Assembly (NCBI GenBank): GCA_001552935.1
Contig: KQ959705.1
Location: forward strand, 8,813 to 72,812
DNA: 64,000 nt
Direction of reading: 5' to 3'
Source: Umbribacter vaginalis
GTDB lineage: Bacteria; Actinomycetota; Coriobacteriia; Coriobacteriales; Eggerthellaceae
The notes beneath the pieces are model-generated. The model did not search any database, had not been told where the DNA came from, and worked only from the letters and a program-made list of their open reading frames with translations. Every line of letters starts with the position of its first letter. The stretch's first letter is position 1. Position numbers and translations under genes: made by a program. This document shows, piece after piece, positions 53,920 to 62,347 of the stretch.

Positions 53920-56350
53920 GGTATCGCCTGTGTGCGATGAAAAGCAATCTGCATCATCTGCGTGTCGTGCGCATGACGTGGCGCCTATGAATGCATCTTC
54001 GTCTGAAGCACCAAGCTTTCGCCAGCAGCTTGATGCTCGCCCGTGGCCCAAGCGTGCCGTTGTAACAGCGGGTATGCCCTATGGTAATAAGTCACTTCAT
54101 TTTGGTCATATTGCTGGAGTTTTTGTTCCTGCTGATTGCTTTAGTAGATTTCTGTGCCATCGTTTGGGTGCACGCAACGTGCTTTTTGTAAGTGGTACAG
54201 ACTGTTTTGGCTCACCTATCAATGAGGGCTATAGAAAAGCATGTGAACAGGGGTTTAATGGTACGTTATACGATTATGTTGCTAAAAATCATTCTACGCA
54301 AAAAGACGCACTTTCTCGTTATGGTATTTCGCTTTCAATATATGAAGGCAGTGGCATTGGGCGCTGCGGTGAAATTCATCAGCATATCACCAATGAGTTT
54401 ATCACGCGTTTGTTCGAGCAGGGAGTTTTAAAGCGTGAAACCACGTATCAGTTCTATGATACGCAAGCGCATACGTTTTTGAACGGTCGACAGGTCGTTG
54501 GACGTTGTCCTGTTCAGGGTTGTAAATCGGAACACGCATATGCCGATGAATGCGACATGGGTCATAGCTATGCTGTTGAGGAACTTATTGCACCACATTC
54601 TACCTTAAGTGGCACTGTTCCCGAAATGAAGCCTGTTGAAAATTGGTACTTTGACTTACCGCGTTATCGCAGCATGCTTGACAATTTTGTTGAAGAAAAC
54701 AATGCAAATCCGCAGGTACGTGCCGTTGTTGCACAAACGATCAGCGAGTTTTTGTGTGACCCTGTGATGTATATTAAGTGCTCGGAGCGTGAAGCATTCA
54801 ATGCGCTTGCGTCTCAGTTGCCTGAGCATACCCTGATTGAAGCAGAAAACGGCAAGCAAAGCTTCGAGTTGCGTTTTAGTACCATCGAGCAGCGTGATAC
54901 GGCACGCGATATCTTACATGCGCATCAAATTCGCTTTAGAACAGGTAAAACACTTGTTCCTTTCCGCATTACGGGCAATATTGAGTGGGGTGTTAAGGCA
55001 CCAGTACTTGATGGCGTTGAGGGGCTTACCGTATGGTGTTGGCCAGAGTCGTTGTGGGCGCCTGTTTCGTTTACTATTGCGGCACTTGAACAGCGCGAAT
55101 GCGGCGCAGCTGGCGCACATGGGGTTGCTTGTGAGCAGCGTGAATCTAATATAGCTTGCGAACACGACGCTGCGTACAAGCACAACGATGATGGCGAAAA
55201 TGCTGCCACCCTCACGCATGCCGCACTGACTGCGCAGGGCGATCTAGCCATGCATGATGAACAGGAAGAACACCGTTCGTGGCGCGATTATTGGTGCAGC
55301 GATGACGCGCGCGTGTACCAGTTTATCGGACAAGATAATTTGTATTTTTATGGCGTTGCTCAACCAGCTCTGTTTGAAGCGTTGCAGGGTTGCGATCTTG
55401 AAACAGGAAATCAGTTACCTGCACAAAAGTCATTGCATCAAACAACACTTATTGCAAATCACCACGTGTTGCTGGGTGGCAAGAAAGCTTCATCTTCGGG
55501 TGCTGTTAAACCACCTTCCGCTGCTGAATTGCTTGATTACTATCCTGTAGAAACCTTGCGTGCGCATTTCTTAGCACTTGCGCTTGGCGAAAAGTCAGTT
55601 GGTTTTAAGCCGCAAATTTTACTTGGATCTCAGGAAGAAAAAAACAACCCGCGCATTGCCGATCCAGTGCTTAAAGAGGGCGCATTGTTGTCGAATGTCT
55701 TTAATCGTTTGGCGCGTAGCGTTTTGTATGAAGCAAAGAATTCGTACGCGTGCCTTGTTCCGATTCACACTCCTTCACCATGCGTCATTAACGAGGCTCA
55801 TCAGGCTCTTTTACGGTATGATGAGCTTATGTTTAAAGTTGAACTTCATACGATTATGGCGCACTTAGATAGTTATTTACGTGCTGCAAATAAACGATGG
55901 GCAACAGCGATGAGTACGCTTGCAGCAAAAGAGCAAAACTCACACGAGCGCACCGCACAAGAGCAAGCTTCAAAAGAGAGCGATACGCCAACACAAGTGG
56001 CCTACGAGACTTCCTTGCAGGAACAAGCAGTTCAACAGCATGCTACCCACGTGCCGTTTTCGCCAGAATATGCAGGCACGAGTGTTGATACGTGTCAGCA
56101 ATTGCGCTTGCAAACACTCAATGATGCTTTGTACCAGCTGTGGGTATCGTGCCTTATGATGGAGCCTATCGCGCCGTTTGGTTGTCAAAAGATTTGCGAC
56201 TTTTTAAATTTTGATCCTCATAGCTTCTTTTCATGGAACCATGATTTTGCATCGGTGAGCGAGTTGTGTTCGCCTGCGGATTGTCCTCAAGGAATGCATC
56301 GTGTAAAGGAACTACCTGCGCGTTTCGACTTTTTCCAGCGCGAACTGTAA
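53900..56350 (+). CDS. Methionyl-tRNA synthetase-like class I synthetase with degenerate KMSKS
   Basis: An 816-residue protein starting inside sppA behind AAGGAA. The Rossmann core resembles MetRS: VVTAGMPYGNKSLHFGHIAG (HIGH motif HFGH, near residue 66), FVSGTDCFGSPINEGYRKA, a zinc-knuckle segment (GRCPVQGCKSEHAYADECD), VENWYFDLPRY and FIGQDNLYFYGVAQPA. The KMSKS loop reads LLGGKKASSSG (near 527), losing the second lysine important for ATP activation. Two polar insertions (about 399-453 and 674-728) interrupt the enzyme. It may be the cell's MetRS with relaxed motifs or a paralogue with another role; a second metG elsewhere would decide. Confidence 0.75.
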   Translation: MQQKSNKVSPVCDEKQSASSACRAHDVAPMNASSSEAPSFRQQLDARPWPKRAVVTAGMPYGNKSLHFGHIAGVFVPADCFSRFLCHRLGARNVLFVSGTDCFGSPINEGYRKACEQGFNGTLYDYVAKNHSTQKDALSRYGISLSIYEGSGIGRCGEIHQHITNEFITRLFEQGVLKRETTYQFYDTQAHTFLNGRQVVGRCPVQGCKSEHAYADECDMGHSYAVEELIAPHSTLSGTVPEMKPVENWYFDLPRYRSMLDNFVEENNANPQVRAVVAQTISEFLCDPVMYIKCSEREAFNALASQLPEHTLIEAENGKQSFELRFSTIEQRDTARDILHAHQIRFRTGKTLVPFRITGNIEWGVKAPVLDGVEGLTVWCWPESLWAPVSFTIAALEQRECGAAGAHGVACEQRESNIACEHDAAYKHNDDGENAATLTHAALTAQGDLAMHDEQEEHRSWRDYWCSDDARVYQFIGQDNLYFYGVAQPALFEALQGCDLETGNQLPAQKSLHQTTLIANHHVLLGGKKASSSGAVKPPSAAELLDYYPVETLRAHFLALALGEKSVGFKPQILLGSQEEKNNPRIADPVLKEGALLSNVFNRLARSVLYEAKNSYACLVPIHTPSPCVINEAHQALLRYDELMFKVELHTIMAHLDSYLRAANKRWATAMSTLAAKEQNSHERTAQEQASKESDTPTQVAYETSLQEQAVQQHATHVPFSPEYAGTSVDTCQQLRLQTLNDALYQLWVSCLMMEPIAPFGCQKICDFLNFDPHSFFSWNHDFASVSELCSPADCPQGMHRVKELPARFDFFQREL

Positions 56351-56471
56351 GTGTGAGGGTGTTCTTTTTAAGGAAAATATGAGCTAGGGCTGCTATTCTG
56401 GTATCGTGTAAGTGTTGTTGTTTCATTATATGAAGTACCATAAAGCAAGATATACCTGAAAGGAGCCGTTT

Positions 56472-57587
56472 ATGCTTTCTGCTATTCGAACTCATACGGC
56501 CCGTATTGTTATAGCATGTGTAGCGAGCGTTGCGCTTATGGCTGTTGGAGCTGCCGCTTTCCATGTATCTGAAGTAGCGTATGCACTTCCAAGTGCTGCG
56601 CAAAAACAAGCCGAAGCTGAAGCGGTGCTTGTGCGCTTAAACGCCATGCAAGACCAACTCGATCGAGCATCCAATAATTATACTGATGCGCTTATGGCTC
56701 AAGATAAAGCGGAAAAATCACGCGATGCCGCCCAAGCCAAAATTCAACAGCTATCCAAAGAAATAAGTGCTGTTCAAGAACGCCTTAATGACCGTGCACG
56801 TTCAATGTATCGCGGTGGCCCTGCGTCAGTGCTCGATTTATTGCTTGGTTCATCGAGCTTTAAGCAGTTTACGCTGAATTGGGAAATGATTACGCGTATC
56901 AACGAAAGTGACGCCGCTTTGATTCAGCGTTCAAAAGATTTGCGTGCGCAAGCAGAAGAGCAGCATAAAGTATTTAACGAACAAGCTACTCTTGCAAAAA
57001 CGAAAGCTGATGAAGCAAAAGTAATTGCTGATCAAGCTAAGCAAACTGTCAATGAAATGCAGTCGACATATAACAATTTGAGTGCAGAAGCAAAACAGTT
57101 GCTTGCTCAAGAGGAAGCTGCGCGTGCAGCTGCTCAACAAGAAGCTGCTAATCGCGAAATTGAACGTCAACGTCGCATGGCTCCTCGTGATTCCAATGGC
57201 GCATCGTCTGGTTCATCGTCAGCTTCACGAGGCTCCTCTGCGCGTCCTGCGCCTCGATATAGCTCTTCATCTGGTAATGTTATTATTGACCGTGCGCGCG
57301 CTCAGTTAGGTAAGCCTTATGTGTGGGGTGCTATTGGTCCAAATTCATTTGACTGCTCAGGCTTGGTTGGTTATGCCGTAACGGGGCGTATTGGTCGTAT
57401 CGGAACTGCGCGCTCCTTTATGAGTTGGCCGCGTGTATACGATCCAAAGCCAGGTGATATTGCGGTAAATAGCCATCACTGTGGTGTGTATATTGGCGGT
57501 GGACGTATGATTCATGCTGCTACTGAGCGTGTCGGTGTTATAGAGGGGCCTGTTCAAGCGGGTATGATCTTTGTGCGCCCAAACTAA
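56472..57587 (+). CDS. Secreted NlpC/P60 peptidoglycan hydrolase
   Basis: A 371-residue exported protein; GAAAGGAG site. A signal peptide (IVIACVASVALMAVGAAAF...AYA) is followed by a coiled-coil region of about 180 residues (QLSKEISAVQERLNDRARSMYRGGPASVLDLLLGSSS), a Ser/Arg/Pro linker and the NlpC/P60 domain. Catalytic Cys is C295 in NSFDCSGLVGY and the His is H336 in HCGVYIG. It cleaves peptide cross-links in the cell wall, like RipA or CwlO-type hydrolases, whose coiled coil mediates regulation. The coil has the CwlO/FtsX-partner look. Confidence 0.93.
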   Translation: MLSAIRTHTARIVIACVASVALMAVGAAAFHVSEVAYALPSAAQKQAEAEAVLVRLNAMQDQLDRASNNYTDALMAQDKAEKSRDAAQAKIQQLSKEISAVQERLNDRARSMYRGGPASVLDLLLGSSSFKQFTLNWEMITRINESDAALIQRSKDLRAQAEEQHKVFNEQATLAKTKADEAKVIADQAKQTVNEMQSTYNNLSAEAKQLLAQEEAARAAAQQEAANREIERQRRMAPRDSNGASSGSSSASRGSSARPAPRYSSSSGNVIIDRARAQLGKPYVWGAIGPNSFDCSGLVGYAVTGRIGRIGTARSFMSWPRVYDPKPGDIAVNSHHCGVYIGGGRMIHAATERVGVIEGPVQAGMIFVRPN

Positions 57588-57720
57588 GGTGCAATGCGAA
57601 GTACGAAGCAACTCATACGTCGCAGCCAATAAGCAGTAACGAACAAGTAGTACACAACAAGGCAGTACGTAGTAAGTAGTAACTAACCAGCACTAACTAA
57701 CAAGCAGTAAGGGGCACGTT

Positions 57721-58206
57721 GTGTTGCAAGTGTGCATATATGCTGATGGCGCTTCACGTGGTAATCCTGGCCCAGGCGGATATGGCACCATTGTTCGTAT
57801 ACGCGATCAGCATATGCACATAACAGAACAGGTGTTTTCTCAAGGATTTTCATGCACAACAAATAATCGCATGGAATTGTTGGGTGTTATTGTAGGTCTT
57901 GAGAGTCTTCAGCAGCCATATAAGCTTATGATACTGAGCGACTCATCGTATGTTGTAAATGCATTTCAGCAGCATTGGGTAGAGTCGTGGCTTGCACATA
58001 ATTGGAAAACAGCTGGTAAAAAACCTGTGAAGAATGCTGATTTGTGGAAGCGCTTACTGCAAGCTTTGGATGGCCATACTGCCGAATTTCGCTGGGTAAA
58101 AGGCCATAACGGTCATGAATTTAACGAGCGATGCGATGAACTTGCAACGCGCGCGGCCGATGATACACTGCATCATATTCAAGATGAAGGATTTGGTGCG
58201 CTCTAG
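57721..58206 (+). CDS. rnhA: Ribonuclease HI
   Basis: A 161-residue cytosolic enzyme starting at GTG 57721 behind AAGGGG. It cuts the RNA strand of RNA-DNA hybrids. The acidic residues are in IYADGASRGNPGPGGYG (Asp), NNRMELLGVIVGLE (Glu), LSDSSYVVNAF (Asp) and ERCDELATRAA (Asp); WVKGHNGHEFNERCD is the handle-to-active-site region. Length is normal. The upstream gap 57588-57720 is rich in AGTAGTAA-type repeats. Confidence 0.95.
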   Translation: MLQVCIYADGASRGNPGPGGYGTIVRIRDQHMHITEQVFSQGFSCTTNNRMELLGVIVGLESLQQPYKLMILSDSSYVVNAFQQHWVESWLAHNWKTAGKKPVKNADLWKRLLQALDGHTAEFRWVKGHNGHEFNERCDELATRAADDTLHHIQDEGFGAL

Positions 58207-58257
58207 CGGTTGCGTATCGATGTAAGTTTATCGAGAGCGTATTGGTAGCTTTGTTGA

Positions 58258-58317
58258 GAATGCCAAGAATGCAAAGAATGCCAATCATGCAAAGAATGCA
58301 AAAAGCACATGCTTTTT
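58258..58317. terminator. 9-bp tandem repeat running into a bidirectional terminator
   Basis: Five 9-bp units (GAATGCCAA/GAATGCAAA, one TCATGCAAA) at 58258-58302 lead into the stem AAAAAGC ACAT GCTTTTT (58300-58317). The hairpin lies between convergent rnhA and engB and has A and T tracts on both sides, so it can serve both. Confidence 0.6.
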
Positions 58318-58333
58318 TATAGGGGGATACGTA

Positions 58334-58915
58334 TTATCGTATGCAGGTTTCAAGCACGTGTTTAAGCGCGTCGATACCAGCACCTGTTGCCGCTGATGTT
58401 GGTAGAATGTGCTGCTCATCGGCTATATCAAGCTGTTCGCGTAAGCTCTGAATGCGACGCGCTGCAGCTGCGCGTGAAAGTTTATCAGCTTTGGTAAGTA
58501 CTAAGCAAAAAGGAATGTGTGCATCGCACAAAAAGCGTATCATGTGTTCGTCAAGAGGGCTTATATCGTGGCGAATATCGCTTAACACGCACACAAGCGC
58601 AAAATTGCGCTCTTGATTAAAATATCCTTCGATAAGCTCGCTCCAGCGCAGCTTTTCCTGTTTCGACACGCGCGCATATCCATACCCTGGTAAATCTACA
58701 AAGCGAATGCCATCGCAACGAAAAAAGTTAATGGTAGCTGTTTTTCCGGGCGTACTTGATACTTTCGCAAGATTTTTACGATTGAATAATTTATTCAGGA
58801 GTGACGATTTTCCAACATTCGATCTGCCAGCAAAGGAAATTTCAGCGCACTGTGATGGGGGAAGCTGTGATGATACGCCAAATGCTTTTTCAAATTCTAC
58901 GTGGTTAAAATTCAC
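58334..58915 (-). CDS. engB: Ribosome-biogenesis GTPase EngB (YsxC/YihA)
   Basis: A 193-residue GTPase starting at GTG 58915 behind AAGGGGAAA. G1 GRSNVGKSS, G2 region SSTPGKTATINFF, G3 DLPGYGYA, G4 LTKADK and G5 (PTSAATGAG) are all present, in a protein of standard length. EngB takes part in assembly of the large ribosomal subunit. The gene follows a 30-codon membrane-peptide frame on the same strand. Confidence 0.95.
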   Translation of the reverse strand: MNFNHVEFEKAFGVSSQLPPSQCAEISFAGRSNVGKSSLLNKLFNRKNLAKVSSTPGKTATINFFRCDGIRFVDLPGYGYARVSKQEKLRWSELIEGYFNQERNFALVCVLSDIRHDISPLDEHMIRFLCDAHIPFCLVLTKADKLSRAAAARRIQSLREQLDIADEQHILPTSAATGAGIDALKHVLETCIR

Positions 58916-58951
58916 AATTTCCCCTTGTATTGATTCTTACTTGAACAGGCA

Positions 58952-59044
58952 TTATTGGCCGTGTTTGTGCGACTCTTGATATCCTGTTACAAACGACATG
59001 ACTAAGCATATCATACCTATAACAGCCCATGTTTTGTGTTTCAT
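58952..59044 (-). CDS. 30-residue single-helix membrane peptide
   Basis: ATG at 59044 lies behind a good AGAGGAG site with 5-nt spacing and opens 30 codons ending TAA. The peptide begins MKHKTWAVIGMICLVMSFVT and ends with a hydrophilic, His-containing tail, that is, two lysines then one hydrophobic helix. It is 36 bp upstream of engB on the same strand. No family was recognised; the call rests on the ribosome site and the clean membrane-helix composition. Confidence 0.5.
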   Translation of the reverse strand: MKHKTWAVIGMICLVMSFVTGYQESHKHGQ

Positions 59045-59156
59045 AGAAGCTCCTCTCTTCATATAATCAACCTTACTGTTACTATACACTACTTTTGTAC
59101 AAAACAAGCGGCGTCAACATTTTGTAACTAGTTTACTGGGGGTTATAAAATAGTCG

Positions 59157-59185
59157 TTGAACTGGGAAAAAGTTGCCCCTATCTT
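59157..59185 (+). promoter_or_regulatory. Promoter of the DUF6110/P1B-ATPase genes
   Basis: TTGAAC (59157-59162) and TATCTT (59180-59185) are 17 bp apart, giving a plausible sigma-70-type promoter about 120 bp before the first gene. Confidence 0.5.
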
Positions 59186-59241
59186 ACGCTTCAAGTTACC
59201 CTAGACTTTGCAAAATGTAACGGTTATGCTTGTTTACACAC

Positions 59242-59276
59242 CATCGTAGGCATGCGGGAAAGGGATGCTTACGATG
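59242..59276 (+). promoter_or_regulatory. 12-bp dyad in the leader of the metal-transport operon
   Basis: CATCGTAGGCAT (59242-59253) and ATGCTTACGATG (59265-59276) are complementary apart from one position, with a purine-rich 11-nt loop containing GGGAAAGGG. It lies 30 bp before the DUF6110-type gene. It may be a metal-responsive operator or an RNA hairpin. Confidence 0.55.
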
Positions 59277-59306
59277 CAACAAAAAACAAAGAGGAAAGGA
59301 CTCATT

Positions 59307-59609
59307 ATGAAGGATTGTACAAAACACACACTTTTAGTAGGTGCAGGTATTCTGGCAGGTGTTGTAGGCGCGAAAGTACTTACATCTCCTTGCGCAAAAT
59401 CGGCTTATGTACGCGCTATTGCAGGCGGTATGAAAGTTCGTAGCTCTTATGAAACAATGGTTGAGCAGGCAAAAGTTGAGTATGACGACCTTGTAGCAAA
59501 AGCAAGTTACCTCAACGCAGAAGGTGCACACACTGATTCTTGCGGATGCGGTTGTGAAAGTACTCAGCACAAGCAAGACGATGCTGCTTCAAAAGACGCC
59601 AGCAAATAA
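59307..59609 (+). CDS. DUF6110-type small membrane-associated protein
   Basis: A 100-residue protein; ATG at 59307 after GAGGAAAGGA. It has a basic start, a glycine-rich hydrophobic helix (LLVGAGILAGVVGAKVLTS), an AYVRAIAGGMKVRSSYETMVEQAKVEYDDLVAKA segment, and a C-terminal DSCGCGC cluster with a His. This matches the small DUF6110-type proteins that accompany heavy-metal P-type ATPases in anaerobes. The Cys/His tail could bind metal. It is 66 bp upstream of the ATPase gene and presumably works with it. Confidence 0.75.
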   Translation: MKDCTKHTLLVGAGILAGVVGAKVLTSPCAKSAYVRAIAGGMKVRSSYETMVEQAKVEYDDLVAKASYLNAEGAHTDSCGCGCESTQHKQDDAASKDASK

Positions 59610-59675
59610 GTGCCCGCAGTAAGTGCATCACATTTCCACATTAGTAACTATCCATTATCGTAAGAGTGAGAACGA

Positions 59676-61907
59676 GTGAAATATTCAGTTATAACATCTC
59701 TCCCCGGGTATGTACGCATTGCTCTTGCAGGGCGCGTGCCACTTGACGATGTCAGCGTGTTATGCGCCCTTGTTAAGGAATGCAGCTGTGTGACACAGTG
59801 CGACATTTATCCTCATGCAGGCATTATGGTGCTGCGCTATACGCCAAGCGATACGGCACACCCTCTGCTTGCTGGGGAAGTGGCTGCTGACAGCGCCCGT
59901 CATCATGCCAGCGCCATCGTTGCCCGCGCCGATGCGAGCCGCGCGTTTTGCAGACACCTTGTGAAGAAGGCCAACGCTGTATGCGAACTACCTGCATCAT
60001 TGCGCGCAACGCTTGATGCTATTACGCCTGAAAGTATTCAGCATATGCGTGCGAAGCATCCATATCATACAACCATTCAAACAACGCAGCTGGTAGCAGA
60101 GCTTAGTTGGCTTACGCTTATGTATTGGCTTCGTCGTTTGTTCTTGCCAAAGCCACTTGCGCTGATTAGTGCGCTGTGGACGTATCGTCAGTTTTTCTTT
60201 GAAGGTGTAAAAAGTCTGTTGCACCTGCGTATGGACGTACCATTACTTGATGCCTGTGCTATTGGCGTGTCGTTCTTGCAAGGCAAACCGCGCTGTGCAT
60301 CTGAAACTATGTTTCTTTTGCAAACAGGTGAAACGCTGGAAGATTACACACGCAACCGTTCCGAAGGCGCGCTGATTGACGCGCTCCTTGACGTTCCACA
60401 AACGGCGCTGCGCGTGATTGAGGACACTGAGCAGGAAGTTTCTCTGTCTGAGTTGCATGTTGGCGATGTGATAGCCATTCGTATTGGTATGGCTATTCCC
60501 GTGGACGCAGAAGTGGTCAGCGGATGCGCCATGGTAAATCAGGCGTCGTTTACGGGCGAACCACTTGCCATTAAACGTGTGGCAGGCGATCGTGTTTTCG
60601 CAGGTACAACGGTCGAAGATGGAGAAATTCTTGCCAAACTGGTTTCAGAGCCTGAAAAAACGCGCTTGCGCAGTGTGGTTGACTTGGTGAAAAATTCTGA
60701 AGCACATAAGTCGAAGCAGCAATCGCGTTTTGAGGAATTTGCATCACAGATGGTTCCATGGAACTTTGCGCTTGCTGGAGGTGTTGGTGCGGTAACGCGC
60801 AATGTGTCGAAAGCTTCCGCTGCACTGATGGTTGATTATTCGTGTGGTATGCGTTTAACGTCGTCAATTGCCGTGTTAAGTGCTATGCGCGCCTGTGCGT
60901 CCATGGGCTTTACGGTGCGCGGATCGCGCTATTTCGATGCGCTTGCTCATGCCGATACCATCGTGTTCGATAAAACGGGTACCATCACGGAAGCTTCGCC
61001 AACGGTTACGCGCGTACTTGCGTTTGGCTCGTGGAACGAAACAGAAGTATTGCGTTTTGCAGCGTGTCTTGAGGAACATTTCCCGCATCCTGTTGCGCGT
61101 GCTGTGGTTAACGCCGCAGCTGAAAAGCACTTGAACCATCGCGAGCGTCATGCCGATGTTGAGTACATCGTGGCGCACGGCATTGTGTCATCGCTTGATG
61201 GCAAGCGTGTTGTTATTGGTTCTGAGCATTTCGTAGTAGAAGATGAAGGCGTGGAAATTTCAGAAACGCAGCGTGTGCGCATAGATGAACAAACGAAAGG
61301 CTCCTCGCCATTGTTTTTGGCAGTTGACGGAAAATTGGTTGGTGTATTGGGTATTACCGATCCGCTGAAGCCGGGCGTGAAAGCCGCGCTTGATAAGCTG
61401 CGCAGCATAGGCGTGAAGCGCATTATTATGCTGACCGGCGATAATCATCGTGCAGCTGCGCATATTGCAAGCCAGGCAGGTGTTACCGAGTGGCGTGCGA
61501 ATTTGTTGCCACAAGACAAGCACAGTTTCGTACAAAGCTTAAAAGAGCAAGGCGCACGTGTAGTGATGGTCGGCGATGGCGTAAACGATGCTCCAGCGCT
61601 TGCCTGCGCCGATTGCGGTGTTGCGATGGGCTCGGGAAGTGCTGTTGCGCGTGAAGCGGCTGATATTACGCTTACGAATGGCAATATCGATGCGCTGTGC
61701 AATATCATTTTGCTCTCGCGTGAATTGATGAAGCGCATGAACACTTCATTTGCTCAGGTTATGGGTTTGAATACGCTGTTTATGGCACTGGGTATTTTAG
61801 GAATAGTTACACCGCAAACGTCCTCATTACTGCATAATTCAACTACCATTGGATTGTCGATTTTGTCGGGGCGTCGCTACAAAACACAAAAACGCGTGAC
61901 GCACTAG
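59676..61907 (+). CDS. P1B-type heavy-metal ATPase with SCG membrane motif
   Basis: A 743-residue transporter. The phosphorylation site is D432 in FDKTGT; actuator loop SFTGEPLAIKR, HP dipeptide in EEHFPHPVARA, and TGDNHRAAA/MVGDGVNDAPAL are all present. The ion-path motif is VDYSCGMRL (C390), not CPC, CPH or SPC. The N-terminal 90 residues form a degenerate metal-binding-like domain beginning SLPGYVRIALAGR, without CxxC. SC-type ATPases include CtpC-like Mn/Fe-linked pumps and the P1B-6 group, which contains ferrosome ATPases (FezB). Substrate is thus more likely Fe or Mn than Cu or Zn, as an inference. Confidence 0.88.
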   Translation: MKYSVITSLPGYVRIALAGRVPLDDVSVLCALVKECSCVTQCDIYPHAGIMVLRYTPSDTAHPLLAGEVAADSARHHASAIVARADASRAFCRHLVKKANAVCELPASLRATLDAITPESIQHMRAKHPYHTTIQTTQLVAELSWLTLMYWLRRLFLPKPLALISALWTYRQFFFEGVKSLLHLRMDVPLLDACAIGVSFLQGKPRCASETMFLLQTGETLEDYTRNRSEGALIDALLDVPQTALRVIEDTEQEVSLSELHVGDVIAIRIGMAIPVDAEVVSGCAMVNQASFTGEPLAIKRVAGDRVFAGTTVEDGEILAKLVSEPEKTRLRSVVDLVKNSEAHKSKQQSRFEEFASQMVPWNFALAGGVGAVTRNVSKASAALMVDYSCGMRLTSSIAVLSAMRACASMGFTVRGSRYFDALAHADTIVFDKTGTITEASPTVTRVLAFGSWNETEVLRFAACLEEHFPHPVARAVVNAAAEKHLNHRERHADVEYIVAHGIVSSLDGKRVVIGSEHFVVEDEGVEISETQRVRIDEQTKGSSPLFLAVDGKLVGVLGITDPLKPGVKAALDKLRSIGVKRIIMLTGDNHRAAAHIASQAGVTEWRANLLPQDKHSFVQSLKEQGARVVMVGDGVNDAPALACADCGVAMGSGSAVAREAADITLTNGNIDALCNIILLSRELMKRMNTSFAQVMGLNTLFMALGILGIVTPQTSSLLHNSTTIGLSILSGRRYKTQKRVTH

Positions 61908-61930
61908 CATGCGGACACTAGCACGCGAAT

Positions 61931-61967
61931 ACTGATGCTCGGGCAACTGATGCTCGGGCAACTGATG
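61931..61967. repeat. 15-bp tandem repeat
   Basis: ACTGATGCTCGGGCA occurs at 61931-61945 and 61946-61960, followed by a partial third unit. Confidence 0.85.
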
Positions 61968-61978
61968 AACAGTATAAA

Positions 61979-62016
61979 AGAGGTACGGTATGCAGAAATG
62001 CGCCGTACCTCTTTTT
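61979..62016 (+). terminator. Rho-independent terminator after the P1B-ATPase
   Basis: AGAGGTACGG (61979-61988) pairs with CCGTACCTCT (62003-62012) and ends in five T. It closes the DUF6110/ATPase transcript. Between it and rpsB (62017-62347) there is no recognised gene. Confidence 0.9.
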
Positions 62017-62347
62017 GTGCGATTGAGCCCGCTTCCTATGATTTACCTGCATTGGCACGTCCGCGCTCCCGCACACCACCTCTTGCACGTCGCTGCCCGC
62101 TCCGTTGTCTGTTCACACACGTGCCTCGCACGTTTGATCCTATTCCCCATAGTTCAACTGCACATCTGCATCTATATGGAAAACTCGCGTAAACAGAAAA
62201 ACGTGAAGTTTTTTATATCATTTTGCGGTAAAATTCAAAGGCTGTTTTTTATTACACATGCTGGTGTTACTTCACGTTGCCCGTGGCTTGAAAAAGTTGC
62301 AGCGTGAGGGTTTGACCATCAGCAGAGGACTAACGAATGGAGTAACA

